Assembly (NCBI GenBank): GCA_946543085.1
Contig: CAMNLM010000005.1
Location: forward strand, 1-44,215
Direction of reading: 5' to 3'
From: an uncultured Clostridia bacterium
GTDB lineage: Bacteria; Bacillota; Clostridia; Christensenellales; Aristaeellaceae
Length of the DNA stretch: 44,215 nt
Both the position numbers and the translations under genes were made by a program. Numbering within the stretch: the stretch's first letter is position 1; every line of letters starts with the position of its first letter. The notes below the pieces were generated by a model. It made no database searches, was not told where the DNA came from, and was given only the letters and a program-made list of their open reading frames with translations. This document shows, one piece after another, positions 23,386 to 31,464 of this stretch.

Positions 23386-23419
23386 CCGGGGGACGCTTTC
23401 TGCCGAAAGCGTCCCCCGG
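23386..23419 (+). repeat. Long hairpin element, family B copy 2
   Basis: A perfect 15-bp stem (23386-23400 with 23405-23419) around TGCC. The outer stem CCGGGGGA/TCCCCCGG and the trailing ACCCCCTTGAAAG match copy 1 (1907-1940, opposite strand). The inner stem differs (CGCTTTC/GAAAGCG) but stays fully paired. Confidence 0.88.
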
Positions 23420-23522
23420 ACCCCCTTGAAAGCGCGCCTGAGGAAGCCTTTCCTCTCAGCTTCCCTGTCAGAGGTGCTGGGCGCCGCAGGCCGGTGCTTT
23501 TCTGCTGTTTCTGTTTCAGAGC

Positions 23523-23553
23523 AAAAGAAAACCCTGAGAGCAATGTCTCAGGG
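23523..23553 (-). terminator. Terminator of tRNA-Val
   Basis: On the minus strand CCCTGAGA-CATTGC-TCTCAGGG is followed by TTTTCTTTT, directly after the tRNA 3' end. Confidence 0.9.
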
Positions 23554-23555
23554 AG

Positions 23556-23629
23556 TGGGGTTAAATGGGCTCGAACCATCGACCTTCACGATGTCAACGT
23601 GACGCTCTAACCAACTGAGCTATAACCCC
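23556..23629 (-). tRNA. tRNA-Val (anticodon GAC)
   Basis: On the minus strand a complete cloverleaf: acceptor GGGGTTA/TAACCCC with discriminator A, and D arm AGCTCAGTTGGTTAGAGC. The anticodon arm is TCACG-TTGACAT-CGTGA with anticodon GAC. The T arm contains GGTTCGAGCC. CCA is not encoded and must be added. A promoter lies at 23643-23671 and a terminator at 23523-23553, so it is a single-gene unit. Confidence 0.96.
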
Positions 23630-23642
23630 ACAGGACTTATAT

Positions 23643-23671
23643 AGTATAGCACGATTCCTCTGATTTTGCAA
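23643..23671 (-). promoter_or_regulatory. Promoter of tRNA-Val
   Basis: On the minus strand TTGCAA (23666-23671), a 17-bp spacer and TATACT (23643-23648), about 14 bp before the mature 5' end. Confidence 0.8.
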
Positions 23672-23860
23672 GAGTTAATATTTGGCATTTTTGATCTGCC
23701 CGGAGCGTCCGGCAGGCTGCGTTTTCCGCGGCCCCTCACAGCCGCCCCTCACCGCCGTCCCGCGCCTTCCGCGCCGGAACGTCTCATGCACCGTGTGTAT
23801 GTTTATGAGCCCGGCGCGGGGAAAGGCACTGCACGCTTCCGGATTAGATACTCGTTTGTT

Positions 23861-23888
23861 TTCACCCAGTGTTCACCTACGCTTCACC
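23861..23888 (+). promoter_or_regulatory. Three TTCACC direct repeats, 11-bp period
   Basis: TTCACC at 23861-23866, 23872-23877 and 23883-23888. Exact 11-bp spacing on one face of the helix is the hallmark of OmpR/PhoB-class response-regulator sites. A -10-like TATTCA lies at 23914-23919 with no good -35, as expected for an activator-dependent promoter. The target would be the ABC/adaptor cluster starting at 24012. Confidence 0.65.
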
Positions 23889-24011
23889 TTCCCGCCACGC
23901 AAATGCAACGGGATATTCATTTCTGTATGCAGAATGGAAGCATACCCTCCTTCCCGCTCCGGAGGAACGGAAGGTCAGGCGGATGAAAGCAAACAGGAAG
24001 GAACGACCCTG

Positions 24012-25046
24012 ATGAGTGATAAGCCGAAGAAGAAAAAGCGCCGGCACCTTGTGCGGAAAATCGTCCTCACGCTGCTCGTGCTGCTGGTGCTCGCCGCGGT
24101 GGGCTACAACACCTACAGCAAGATGAAGGCCGAATACACCACGACCTACGACGGGTACACCGCGACCACCGGAACGATCTCCAATTCCCTGAGCTTCTCC
24201 GGCTCGCTCTCGCTGGTGGACAGCGCGACCTACACGGCGCCCTCCGCGGCCACCGTGCGCCAGGTCTATGTCGCCGCGGGCGACACCGTGAAGAAGGACG
24301 ACAAGCTGATGCGCCTCTCCAGCGGCGACACGATCTCCGCGGGCTTCGACGGCACCGTCAACAAGCTGAACTATGCCAAGGGCGACGAGGTCAAAGCCGG
24401 GGACAGCCTGATCCAGCTGGCCGATTTCGACCACCTGAAGGTCTCCGTCCGCGTGGATGAATACGACATCTCGGACGTCGCCATCGGCCAGGCGTGCAAT
24501 ATCTCGGTCACCGCGACCGGCCAGCGCTTCACCTCCGCCATCGAGACCATCGACTACATCTCCTCCTCCCAGGGCTCCGTCGCCTATTACACCGCGACCG
24601 TGCCCATCGACGCGACAGACGTCGCGAACGTCTATCCCGGCATGCAGGTCACCGTGACCGTGCCGAAGGAGGAGGCCGCCAACGTGGTGGTGCTCAAGAT
24701 GGACGCCCTCTCCTTCGACCAGCGAAACCAGGCCTTCGTCTACATGCAGGACGAGAACGGGGAGATGCAGTCCGTGCCGGTGACGGTGGGCGTCTCCAAC
24801 GGCAACTATGTGGAGATCGTGAGCGGCCTCAAGGACGGCGACACCGTCTATGTCGAGGCGAAGACCGAGCAGACCGCGACCGGCCTGGCCAGCCTCTTCT
24901 CCGGCATGATGTCCACCCAGCAGGTCAACCGGCCGACGGGCGGCGGCAGCCGCGGCAACGGCGGCAACTGGAACGGCGGCTCCGGCGGCACGGCGCCGGG
25001 CGGCGGCAGCTTTGGCGGAACGGCTCCGGGTGGTGGCAGCAGATGA
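24012..25046 (+). CDS. HlyD/YknX-like membrane-fusion (adaptor) protein
   Basis: 344 residues from ATG 24012 (AGGAAGGAA upstream). Order: a Lys/Arg-rich cytoplasmic tip (KPKKKKRR), one transmembrane helix at about 15-35, a barrel-sandwich domain (two lipoyl-like halves around VRQVYVAAGDTVKKDDKLMR and GTVNKLNYAKGDEVKAGDSL), a beta-barrel domain and a membrane-proximal domain. There is almost no coiled-coil hairpin between the lipoyl halves. A Gly/Ser-rich tail (about 310-344) follows. It should couple the MacB-type permease to a substrate or partner outside the membrane. Its stop overlaps the ATPase start (ATGA). Confidence 0.92.
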   Translation: MSDKPKKKKRRHLVRKIVLTLLVLLVLAAVGYNTYSKMKAEYTTTYDGYTATTGTISNSLSFSGSLSLVDSATYTAPSAATVRQVYVAAGDTVKKDDKLMRLSSGDTISAGFDGTVNKLNYAKGDEVKAGDSLIQLADFDHLKVSVRVDEYDISDVAIGQACNISVTATGQRFTSAIETIDYISSSQGSVAYYTATVPIDATDVANVYPGMQVTVTVPKEEAANVVVLKMDALSFDQRNQAFVYMQDENGEMQSVPVTVGVSNGNYVEIVSGLKDGDTVYVEAKTEQTATGLASLFSGMMSTQQVNRPTGGGSRGNGGNWNGGSGGTAPGGGSFGGTAPGGGSR

Positions 25047-25741
25047 GCGCAGAAACCTTCTTTGAAATGCGGGATATCTGCAAGGACTACGTGATGGGCG
25101 AGGAAACGATGCGCGTGCTGAAGAACATCGACCTCACCATCGACGAGGGCGAATACCTCTCCGTGCTCGGCCCCTCCGGCAGCGGCAAGTCCACGCTGAT
25201 GAACATCATCGGCTGCCTCGATACCCCCACCGTCGGCCAGTACACCCTGCGCGGCCGCGAGGTCGAGGAGCTGGACGAGGCCGAGCTGGCGCACCTGCGC
25301 TCGCGGGAGATCGGCTTCATCTTCCAGAATTCCCAGCTGCTCCCGCGCCTCACCGCCCTGAAGAACGTCGAGCTCCCGCTGATCTACGCCGGCGTGCCGC
25401 CCCGCGAGCGGAGAGCCCGGGCCCGGGAAATGCTCGTGCGCGTGGGCCTGGAGGACCGCATGGGCCACATGCCCAACCAGCTCTCCGGCGGCCAGCAGCA
25501 GCGCGTCGCCATCGCGCGGGCGCTGGTCGGCAATCCCTCCATCCTCCTGGCGGACGAGCCCACCGGCGCCCTGGATCAGAAGACCGGCGCGCAGATCATG
25601 GCGCTCTTCGCGGAGCTGAGCCAGGAGGGACGCACCATCATCATGATCACCCACGACATGAAGATCGCCTCCCACGCCCGGCGCGTGGTGCACATTATCG
25701 ACGGGATCATCACGGAGGGAGGCGGCACGGAGGATGCTTAA
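25043..25741 (+). CDS. MacB/YknY-type ABC transporter ATP-binding protein
   Basis: 232 residues with a complete ABC ATPase: Walker [10 protein letters not shown] at 43-51, Q-loop Q95 (FIFQN), signature LSGGQ at 147-151, Walker B ILLADE at 167-172 and H204 in THD. MacB/LolD-subfamily features include [14 protein letters not shown] and GALDQKTG. It powers the neighbouring permease by a mechanotransmission mechanism rather than direct substrate passage (family knowledge). It overlaps the adaptor stop by 4 nt and the permease start by 8 nt. Confidence 0.96.
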   Translation: MSAETFFEMRDICKDYVMGEETMRVLKNIDLTIDEGEYLSVLGPSGSGKSTLMNIIGCLDTPTVGQYTLRGREVEELDEAELAHLRSREIGFIFQNSQLLPRLTALKNVELPLIYAGVPPRERRARAREMLVRVGLEDRMGHMPNQLSGGQQQRVAIARALVGNPSILLADEPTGALDQKTGAQIMALFAELSQEGRTIIMITHDMKIASHARRVVHIIDGIITEGGGTEDA

Positions 25742-26942
25742 ACAGATCCGCGGCACGCTTGTGATGATCGGCGAGTGCATCGTGATGTCGCTGGACAACA
25801 TCCGCGGCAACAAGGTGCGCTCCTTCCTCACCCTGCTGGGCATCATGATCGGCGTCACCGCCGTCATCGCCCTCATCTCCACGGTCTCCGGCGTATCCGG
25901 CTCGCTCTCCAGCTCCTTTCTGAGCATGGGCGCGGGCACGATGACCGTCTCCGTCAGCGGCAGCGACCTCAAGAGCGGCCTGGACGCCGCCGACATCGCG
26001 GAGCTCACCGCCCTGGACGAGGTCGACGGCATCACCCCCTCGGTCTCTCTGAATACCTGGGTTTCCTACGGCGGCGAGCGCGAGACCCGCGTCAGCGTCT
26101 CCGGCAAGAACGCCTATTATTTCCTCAAAAACGACGTGGTGAAGCGGGGCCGCGCGCTCAACTATATCGACGATGAGAACATGTCCTTCGTCTGCATGCT
26201 CTCGGACGAGATGGTGGAGACCTTCTTCTACGGCATCGACCCCATCGGCGAGAGCTTCGTCATCGGCGGCCTGCCCTTCACGGTGGTCGGCCTCTTCGGG
26301 GAGGACAGTGCGGGCGGCATCTCCACCCTGCTGCTCGGCTCGGCGAAGATCTTCATCCCCTACACCACCGCGCTGAAGATGAACAACACCAACGTCGTCA
26401 CCAGCTTCACCGTGTACCTCGCGGACGGCGTGACCTCCGAGGACGCGAAGGAGGCCGTGGAGAACGCGATGGACGCGATGTTCTCCTTCGAGGAGGACAC
26501 CTTCACCGTGACCACCATGTCCTCCATCGAGGACACGATGCAGGAGATCCTCTCCATGATGTCCACGATGCTCGCGGGCATCGCCTCCATCGCCCTGGTC
26601 GTGGGCGGCATCGGCATCATGAACATGATGCTGACCACCGTGACCGAGCGCACGACCGAGATCGGACTGAAGAAGGCGCTTGGCGCCATGCCCTGGCAGA
26701 TCCAGGTGCAGTTCCTGATCGAGTCCTTCCTGCTCTCCATGATCGGCGGCGTCGCCGGGGTGATCACGGGCCTTGGGCTCAGCTATGCGCTGACCAACGT
26801 GCTCGGCACCACGTTCGTGCTGAATGTGAACGCGATTCTGCTCGGCGTCGGGTTTTCCGCCGCGGTGGGCATTCTGTTCGGCTGGGCGCCTGCCAGGAAG
26901 GCCTCGAAGCTGAATCCGATCGACGCCCTCAGGGCCATGTGA
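25734..26942 (+). CDS. MacB/YknZ-type ABC transporter permease (FtsX fold)
   Basis: 402 residues. An N-terminal elbow and transmembrane helix (about 23-50: SFLTLLGIMIGVTAVIALIS) lead to a large extracytoplasmic MacB periplasmic-core domain (about 50-270). Three C-terminal helices carry the FtsX signature (MLTTVTERTTEIGLKKALGA near 300). The end GWAPARKASKLNPIDALRAM is typical of the family. With the adaptor and ATPase it forms a YknXYZ-like unit, which in Bacilli exports or resists peptides; the substrate here is unknown. Confidence 0.95.
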   Translation: MLKQIRGTLVMIGECIVMSLDNIRGNKVRSFLTLLGIMIGVTAVIALISTVSGVSGSLSSSFLSMGAGTMTVSVSGSDLKSGLDAADIAELTALDEVDGITPSVSLNTWVSYGGERETRVSVSGKNAYYFLKNDVVKRGRALNYIDDENMSFVCMLSDEMVETFFYGIDPIGESFVIGGLPFTVVGLFGEDSAGGISTLLLGSAKIFIPYTTALKMNNTNVVTSFTVYLADGVTSEDAKEAVENAMDAMFSFEEDTFTVTTMSSIEDTMQEILSMMSTMLAGIASIALVVGGIGIMNMMLTTVTERTTEIGLKKALGAMPWQIQVQFLIESFLLSMIGGVAGVITGLGLSYALTNVLGTTFVLNVNAILLGVGFSAAVGILFGWAPARKASKLNPIDALRAM

Positions 26943-26990
26943 GCCCCTCCCCCTTTCCCCTCTCTCCCCATCCGAAAGGAGTCCTCTGTG

Positions 26991-28265
26991 ATGAAAAAGC
27001 TCTCCCTGCTTCTCGCTCTGGCCCTCGCCCTGACCGTCGGGACCGCCGCGCTGGCGGACACCGTCACCATGGACGGAACGGTCGCGGCGTCCGACACCTT
27101 CGAGGTCTACGCGCCCATCGGCGGCACGGTCGCCAGGGTCAGCGCCGAGGTCGGCCAGGAGGTCGGCGCGGACGACGTGCTGGCCACCCTCAAGACCACC
27201 AAGGTCTACGCCGAGGAGGCCGGCAAAATCACCGGCGTGTTCGGCCAGCCCGGCGACGCAGCGGACACCGTCGCCGCCCGCTACGGCGCGGTGATGTACA
27301 TCGAGGGCGAGGCCGCCTTCACGGTCTCCGCCTCCACCGAAACCGCCTACAACAACGCCTCCACGAAGTACGTGCACGTGGGCGAGAAGGTCTACCTCGA
27401 GTGCCGCAGCAACAAGAGCCGCAGCGGCGAGGGCACCATCACCGGCGTGGAGGGCACCTCCTACACCGTCGAGGTCAGCAAGGGCAGCTTCATCCCCGGC
27501 GACTCCGTGGACATCTTCCGCGACAGCGGCCGCACCAACACCCAGAAGGTCGGGCGCGGCACCGTGGCGCGGCGCAATCCCACCGCGGTGAAGGGCAGCG
27601 GCAGCATCGTGCGCATCCACGTCCAGGACGGCGACACCGTCCAGCGCGGCGACGTGCTGTTCGAGACCCTTGACGGCTCCTTCGACGGCTTCTACATGAG
27701 CGGCGAAAACCTCGTCGCCGGGGAGAGCGGCATCGTCGAGTCGCTGAAGGTGGAGCAGGGCGGCACCGTCCAGAAGGGCGGCATGGTCGCCGTGCTCTAC
27801 AAGCGCGAGAACATGCGCGTCGAGGCCCAGGTGCCCGAGGACAGCCTCGGGGACATCGCCGTGGGCGACAGGGTCATCATCGAGCTGGAGGCCGACGAGA
27901 GCAAGACCTTCGTCGGCGAGGTGACCATGATTTCCGGCATCGCCACCGCCAGCCAGGGCGATGGCGAGGTAACCTACAGGGTGCTGGTGGCTTTCACCCC
28001 CGACGCGACCGTTCGCTACGGCATGAGCGTGGTGGTGACCACCGCCGAGGAGGAATCCGGCTATGACGGCATTGAGGAAGAAGAGCCTGCGGCAGAGCAG
28101 GCAGAGGAATCCGCTGAAACCGCGGAATCCGCAGAAACACAGCCCGCTGAGCGCACCGGGCGCGGCAGCCGCGAGGGCGGTTTCCCCAACGGCGAACGTC
28201 CCACGGGCGAGCGCCCTGAGGGCGGGGATTTCCCGGATCTCCTCTCCGGCGGCGATGGGAACTAA
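26991..28265 (+). CDS. Secreted barrel-sandwich (lipoyl-like) adaptor paralogue 1
   Basis: 424 residues. Either ATG 26991 or the GTG just before it fits the GAAAGGAG site. A cleavable signal peptide (KKLSLLLALALALTVGTAA) replaces the membrane anchor of a normal adaptor. Lipoyl-like halves are visible at about 35-80 (YAPIGGTVARVSAEVGQEVG) and again at about 200-280 (GIVESLKVEQGGTVQKGGMV). A beta-barrel follows (VGDRVIIELEADESKTFVGE). The tail (about 355-424) is acidic, then Arg/Gly/Pro-rich (ERTGRGSREGG). It shares a central block with the protein at 30176. Its role is probably in the envelope with the transporter. Confidence 0.82.
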   Translation: MKKLSLLLALALALTVGTAALADTVTMDGTVAASDTFEVYAPIGGTVARVSAEVGQEVGADDVLATLKTTKVYAEEAGKITGVFGQPGDAADTVAARYGAVMYIEGEAAFTVSASTETAYNNASTKYVHVGEKVYLECRSNKSRSGEGTITGVEGTSYTVEVSKGSFIPGDSVDIFRDSGRTNTQKVGRGTVARRNPTAVKGSGSIVRIHVQDGDTVQRGDVLFETLDGSFDGFYMSGENLVAGESGIVESLKVEQGGTVQKGGMVAVLYKRENMRVEAQVPEDSLGDIAVGDRVIIELEADESKTFVGEVTMISGIATASQGDGEVTYRVLVAFTPDATVRYGMSVVVTTAEEESGYDGIEEEEPAAEQAEESAETAESAETQPAERTGRGSREGGFPNGERPTGERPEGGDFPDLLSGGDGN

Positions 28266-30072
28266 GCTCCTGAGTCTTTCGCTGGCGCTGTGCCTCCTCT
28301 GCGGCACAGCCCTTGCGGAGGATGTGAGCGCTCCCGTGCCGGAAGCCCCCGTGCCCCCCGCGGCCATGGAAGCCGTGCCCGCCGCGCCGGAGACCGCGGC
28401 CGTCCAGTCCACGCCGGAGCCGGCCGCACAGCCTCCGCAGGAGACGCGGCAAGCCGTCCCCGCGCAGGACGCGTCCGACGCCCGCGCAGCCACGGAGACG
28501 CCCGCCGGCAATTCTTCCGAAAACGCCCCGGCGCCGGTGAGTGCCGCGCCTGAAAGCGCCGCTGCGGACATGGCGAGCGCAGACAGTGCAGTTCCCGAAT
28601 CGCCGGCGAACACGGCCGTCTCCGCGGAAGAACCCGCGCAGGACAGCGCCGGCGCGCCCGCGTCCGGCAGCGGCGCTTCATCAGATGAAGTCACAGAGGA
28701 AAGCGCCGCGCAGCCAAGCAGCGGCGAAGCGGACGGCGCGGATCCTGCGGACGGCCCCGCCTCCGGCGCGCCCTCAGGGGATGCGCCAGCGGAAGGCACA
28801 GACGTGCCCCCCACCCCCGCCGTCCCTGAGACGCCCGCCGCTCCCCAGAGCGCAGCCCCTGCCGCCGAACCGGCCCCGGTCAGCGCGAAGGCCCTGACCC
28901 TCTCCGGCGCGGAGGAGAAGAACGGCACCTGCCGTTATCCCTGGGTTGCTTCCGCCAGCCTGCGCTTCGACTGGCCAAAAGCCGACGCCGACAGCTACGG
29001 CTTCGCCCTCTACCAGAACAACCAGCCCGTCTGGACGAAGGTCACCAAGGGCACCTCGGTCACCGTTCCCTGCGCGGAGCTGCCCGCGGGCAGCTGGGTC
29101 GCGGGCGTCGCCGCCTACAGAAACGGCGCGGCCGTCGCCACCTGGAAGCTGGACTTTACCCTCTACGTGCCCGGCGCCTCCGCCGCGTCCGAAAACGGCA
29201 GCAGTTCGCTGAAGCTCAGCGTGACCGTCCTCGGCGCACAGAACGCCCAGATCACCTACACGGCGGGCGGCCTCGTGTCCTTCACCTGGACGGACGTCGG
29301 CGCGAAGCTGTACAGCCTGACCGTCAACGAGGGCAGCCAGACCTGCGCCCTGCTCTATACCGAAGGGACGAGCGCCGAGGTCTCCTTCGACGACATGGAG
29401 CCCGCGGCCTATACCGCCGTGGTCTGCGCAAGCCTCCCGGACGGCCAGGTGATCGCGGGCACCACCGCCTTCCTCGTCGCCGAGGCCAGGCAGGGCCAAA
29501 AGGACGGCCAGGATGGCGCGGACGGAAAAAGCGAGGCGGCCAATCAGTCCAAGCGCAAGGTGAAGAACCTCAAGAACGCCAAGAAGAGCACCGAGCCCAC
29601 CGGCTTCTCCGTGACACCCGGCAAAGCCCTGACCTCCACCCACAGCGCCGGCACCAAAGACATGCAGCTCTACGGCACCGTGGAGCTGCGCGTGGACCGC
29701 TGGCAGTCCGACCGCCTGAGCATGGGCGGCGAGGAGCTGGACGTGACCTGCGGCGGCGCATACTTCGGCGCAACCCTGCGCCAGGGCGTGCTGACGCTCA
29801 AGTCCGAGTCGGACGACTGGGCCATCACCCAGGCCGCGCTGAAAACCCTGAACCGCAGCGGCGTGACGGATATCGTCGTCACCGACGGCGGCAGCAGCCT
29901 CACCCTCCCCACCGGCACCGAGATGACCGGCACGGTCTACGCGGGCCTCCGCGCCCAGGGCTGTGCCTCCAGCGACTTTGTCTTCGGCGTGACCGACGGC
30001 GCATGGACGGTGCAGGTGGACGGGCGCACCTACAGCCTCGAGGACGGGGTACTGGCGGAGATGGAACAGTAA
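28255..30072 (+). CDS. Secreted Ala/Pro-rich protein with beta-sandwich-like domains, unknown
   Basis: 605 residues from ATG 28255, overlapping the previous stop by 11 nt. A signal peptide ends near residue 21 (CGTALA). Residues 22-210 are low-complexity Ala/Pro/Ser/Glu, an extended spacer of the kind found in wall-spanning proteins. Two Fn3/Ig-like segments follow (about 211-310 and 320-415; AGSWVAGVAAYRNG, AAYTAVVCASLPDG). Next comes a basic linker (KRKVKNLKNAKK near 435) and a 140-residue C-terminal domain (TVELRVDRWQSDRLSMGGEE). There is no LPXTG or membrane anchor. It could be a cargo or an outer partner of the transporter; I do not recognise the family. Confidence 0.82.
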   Translation: MGTKLLSLSLALCLLCGTALAEDVSAPVPEAPVPPAAMEAVPAAPETAAVQSTPEPAAQPPQETRQAVPAQDASDARAATETPAGNSSENAPAPVSAAPESAAADMASADSAVPESPANTAVSAEEPAQDSAGAPASGSGASSDEVTEESAAQPSSGEADGADPADGPASGAPSGDAPAEGTDVPPTPAVPETPAAPQSAAPAAEPAPVSAKALTLSGAEEKNGTCRYPWVASASLRFDWPKADADSYGFALYQNNQPVWTKVTKGTSVTVPCAELPAGSWVAGVAAYRNGAAVATWKLDFTLYVPGASAASENGSSSLKLSVTVLGAQNAQITYTAGGLVSFTWTDVGAKLYSLTVNEGSQTCALLYTEGTSAEVSFDDMEPAAYTAVVCASLPDGQVIAGTTAFLVAEARQGQKDGQDGADGKSEAANQSKRKVKNLKNAKKSTEPTGFSVTPGKALTSTHSAGTKDMQLYGTVELRVDRWQSDRLSMGGEELDVTCGGAYFGATLRQGVLTLKSESDDWAITQAALKTLNRSGVTDIVVTDGGSSLTLPTGTEMTGTVYAGLRAQGCASSDFVFGVTDGAWTVQVDGRTYSLEDGVLAEMEQ

Positions 30073-30120
30073 TCCTTCCGCAGGCGCGCCTCCCAAAGCC
30101 TTCCCCGGCTCATCCGAATC

Positions 30121-30152
30121 AGCGCCCCTCCCTGCCGCAGCGGAGAGGAGCC
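30121..30152. repeat. Degenerate REP-like palindrome (tentative copy 4)
   Basis: CGCCCCTCCCTGCC near 30122 faces AGCGGAGAGGAG followed by CCCCACTGCCC. This recalls the palindrome and flank of the three clear copies but with several mismatches. Confidence 0.3.
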
Positions 30153-30175
30153 CCACTGCCCACAGGTGAAAGATC

Positions 30176-31180
30176 ATGAAAAAACGACGCATGCTATGCT
30201 TATCGCTGAGTCTCTCCCTCGCGCTGGCCGCGCTGCCGCCTCTCGCCTCCGCCGACAGCTGGCAGGGTACCACCGCCGCGGCGGACCTCGCCGAGATCAT
30301 GGCTCCCTCCGGCGGAACCCTCGAGCGCTTCAATCTCGAGCTGGGCCAGACCGTCACGGCGGGCCAGGAGATCGGCGCGACCGCGGTCTCCACGGTCTAC
30401 GCCCCGCTGGACGGCACCGTCGCCGCCATCCACGCCGAAGCCGGCGACACGGTCACCGGCACGGTGCTGGAGATCGCGCCCCTCAGCCGCTACACCGTGA
30501 CCTTCACCGTCACCGGCGCGAAGCAGACCCCGGAAAACACCCTCGTCCACAGCGGTGAAACCGTCTACATCAAGTGCACCGCCGACGGCAGCCACCGCGC
30601 CGTCGGCCGCGTGACCGAGATCAACGGCAGCACCTACCTGGTGGAAGTCCTGGGCGGCGAGCTCTACGTCGGCGAGACCGTCCGCGCCTACCGCGACAGC
30701 GCCTTCAGCGACGAGGACCGCGTCGGCCTGGGCACGGTCACCGCCTCTGACACGGTCACCGTGGACGTGGAGGACGTGACCCTCCTGCGCTTTTACTGCG
30801 CGGTGGGCGATGCCGTGGAGCGCGGCCAGCGCCTCTTCGTCACCGCGATGAACGAGGACGTGGCCGTCACCGTCCCGGCCGGCGGCGTGGTCACCGAGAT
30901 TCTCGCCGCCAGGGGCGACAGCGTGAAGGAGGATCAGACCCTCGCCCGCGTCGCCCAGCGCGTGACGCTGACCTTCGAGGCGCCCGAGGACGACGCGCCC
31001 CTCTTCCACGCCGGCCAGACCCTGACCTACATCCGCGGCGACGACCCGCACGAGGTGCCCCACACCTGCACCGTGACCCGTGTCCTCCAGCAGGTGAAGG
31101 GCGGCTCCGTGACCGTCGAGGCCCGCCCGGAGGAGACCGGCCTGCCCATTGGCATGACGGTGGAAGTGAGTTTGGAGTGA
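30176..31180 (+). CDS. Secreted barrel-sandwich (lipoyl-like) adaptor paralogue 2
   Basis: 334 residues with a cleavable signal peptide (MLCLSLSLSLALAALPPLAS). Lipoyl-like motifs: IMAPSGGTLERFNLELGQTV at about 41-60, YAPLDGTVAAIHAEAGDTV at about 79-97, and a second pair at about 200-260 (GGVVTEILAARGDSVKED). The central block YIKCTADG...YLVEVLGGELYVGE...RVGLGTV matches the protein at 26991, so they are paralogues. It lacks the anchor helix and the charged tail. AGGTGA lies upstream of the ATG. It is the last gene before the terminator at 31294 and probably part of the same operon. Confidence 0.82.
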   Translation: MKKRRMLCLSLSLSLALAALPPLASADSWQGTTAAADLAEIMAPSGGTLERFNLELGQTVTAGQEIGATAVSTVYAPLDGTVAAIHAEAGDTVTGTVLEIAPLSRYTVTFTVTGAKQTPENTLVHSGETVYIKCTADGSHRAVGRVTEINGSTYLVEVLGGELYVGETVRAYRDSAFSDEDRVGLGTVTASDTVTVDVEDVTLLRFYCAVGDAVERGQRLFVTAMNEDVAVTVPAGGVVTEILAARGDSVKEDQTLARVAQRVTLTFEAPEDDAPLFHAGQTLTYIRGDDPHEVPHTCTVTRVLQQVKGGSVTVEARPEETGLPIGMTVEVSLE

Positions 31181-31198
31181 GGAAAAGACGGCCGGGGA

Positions 31199-31276
31199 AT
31201 GATACGGAGAGAGGACGGCAGCTATGCCGCCGAATACGCGAATCTCTATGGCATTCCGAGAATCCCCACCAATTGA
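31199..31276 (+). CDS. Possible 25-residue small ORF or gene fragment
   Basis: ATG 31199 to TGA 31276 encodes MIRREDGSYAAEYANLYGIP plus RIPTN. Codons look natural and it ends shortly before the terminator at 31294. Only a weak GGGG precedes it. It may be a remnant of a larger gene or noise. Confidence 0.25.
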   Translation: MIRREDGSYAAEYANLYGIPRIPTN

Positions 31277-31293
31277 CCGAAGTGTTTCTTCCA

Positions 31294-31327
31294 CGGCTGC
31301 CCCGCGCTGAGCTGGGGCAGCCGTTTT
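31294..31327 (+). terminator. Terminator of the ABC/adaptor cluster
   Basis: A perfect 10-bp stem CGGCTGCCCC/GGGGCAGCCG with a 10-nt loop, followed by TTTTGCG. Confidence 0.88.
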
Positions 31328-31377
31328 GCGTCCATTTTCCGTCCGTTTTCCATCCGTGTCTGCCGCGTGAAAACCGT

Positions 31378-31406
31378 TTGCGCGCCGCGCCCGGATGTGA
31401 TATCAT
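31378..31406 (+). promoter_or_regulatory. Promoter of uvrC
   Basis: TTGCGC (31378-31383), a 17-bp spacer and TATCAT (31401-31406), about 60 bp before the start codon. No SOS box is obvious around it. Confidence 0.6.
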
Positions 31407-31464
31407 GGAACCGCATCGAAATCACATGCTCTGTGACAGACGGGTGCCGGAGGTACTTGCTTTT

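Larger units (their letters stand above)
23630..24011. other. Intergenic region, tRNA-Val / ABC cluster
   Basis: It holds the tRNA promoter and the TTCACC repeats. An open frame continuous with the adaptor gene runs back to 23682 but has no RBS, crosses the regulatory repeats and lacks the adaptor N-terminus, so it is not coding. Nothing else is evident. Confidence 0.65.

Noticed and set aside
23682-24011. N-terminal extension of the HlyD-like adaptor
   Set aside because: No RBS at the upstream start, it runs through the TTCACC repeats, and the adaptor's charged tip and membrane helix begin right after the ATG at 24012.
25710-28928. A 1072-codon minus-strand open frame across the permease and adaptor genes
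   Set aside because: Shadow of well-supported plus-strand genes. The low-complexity part mirrors the Ala/Pro-rich coding region.
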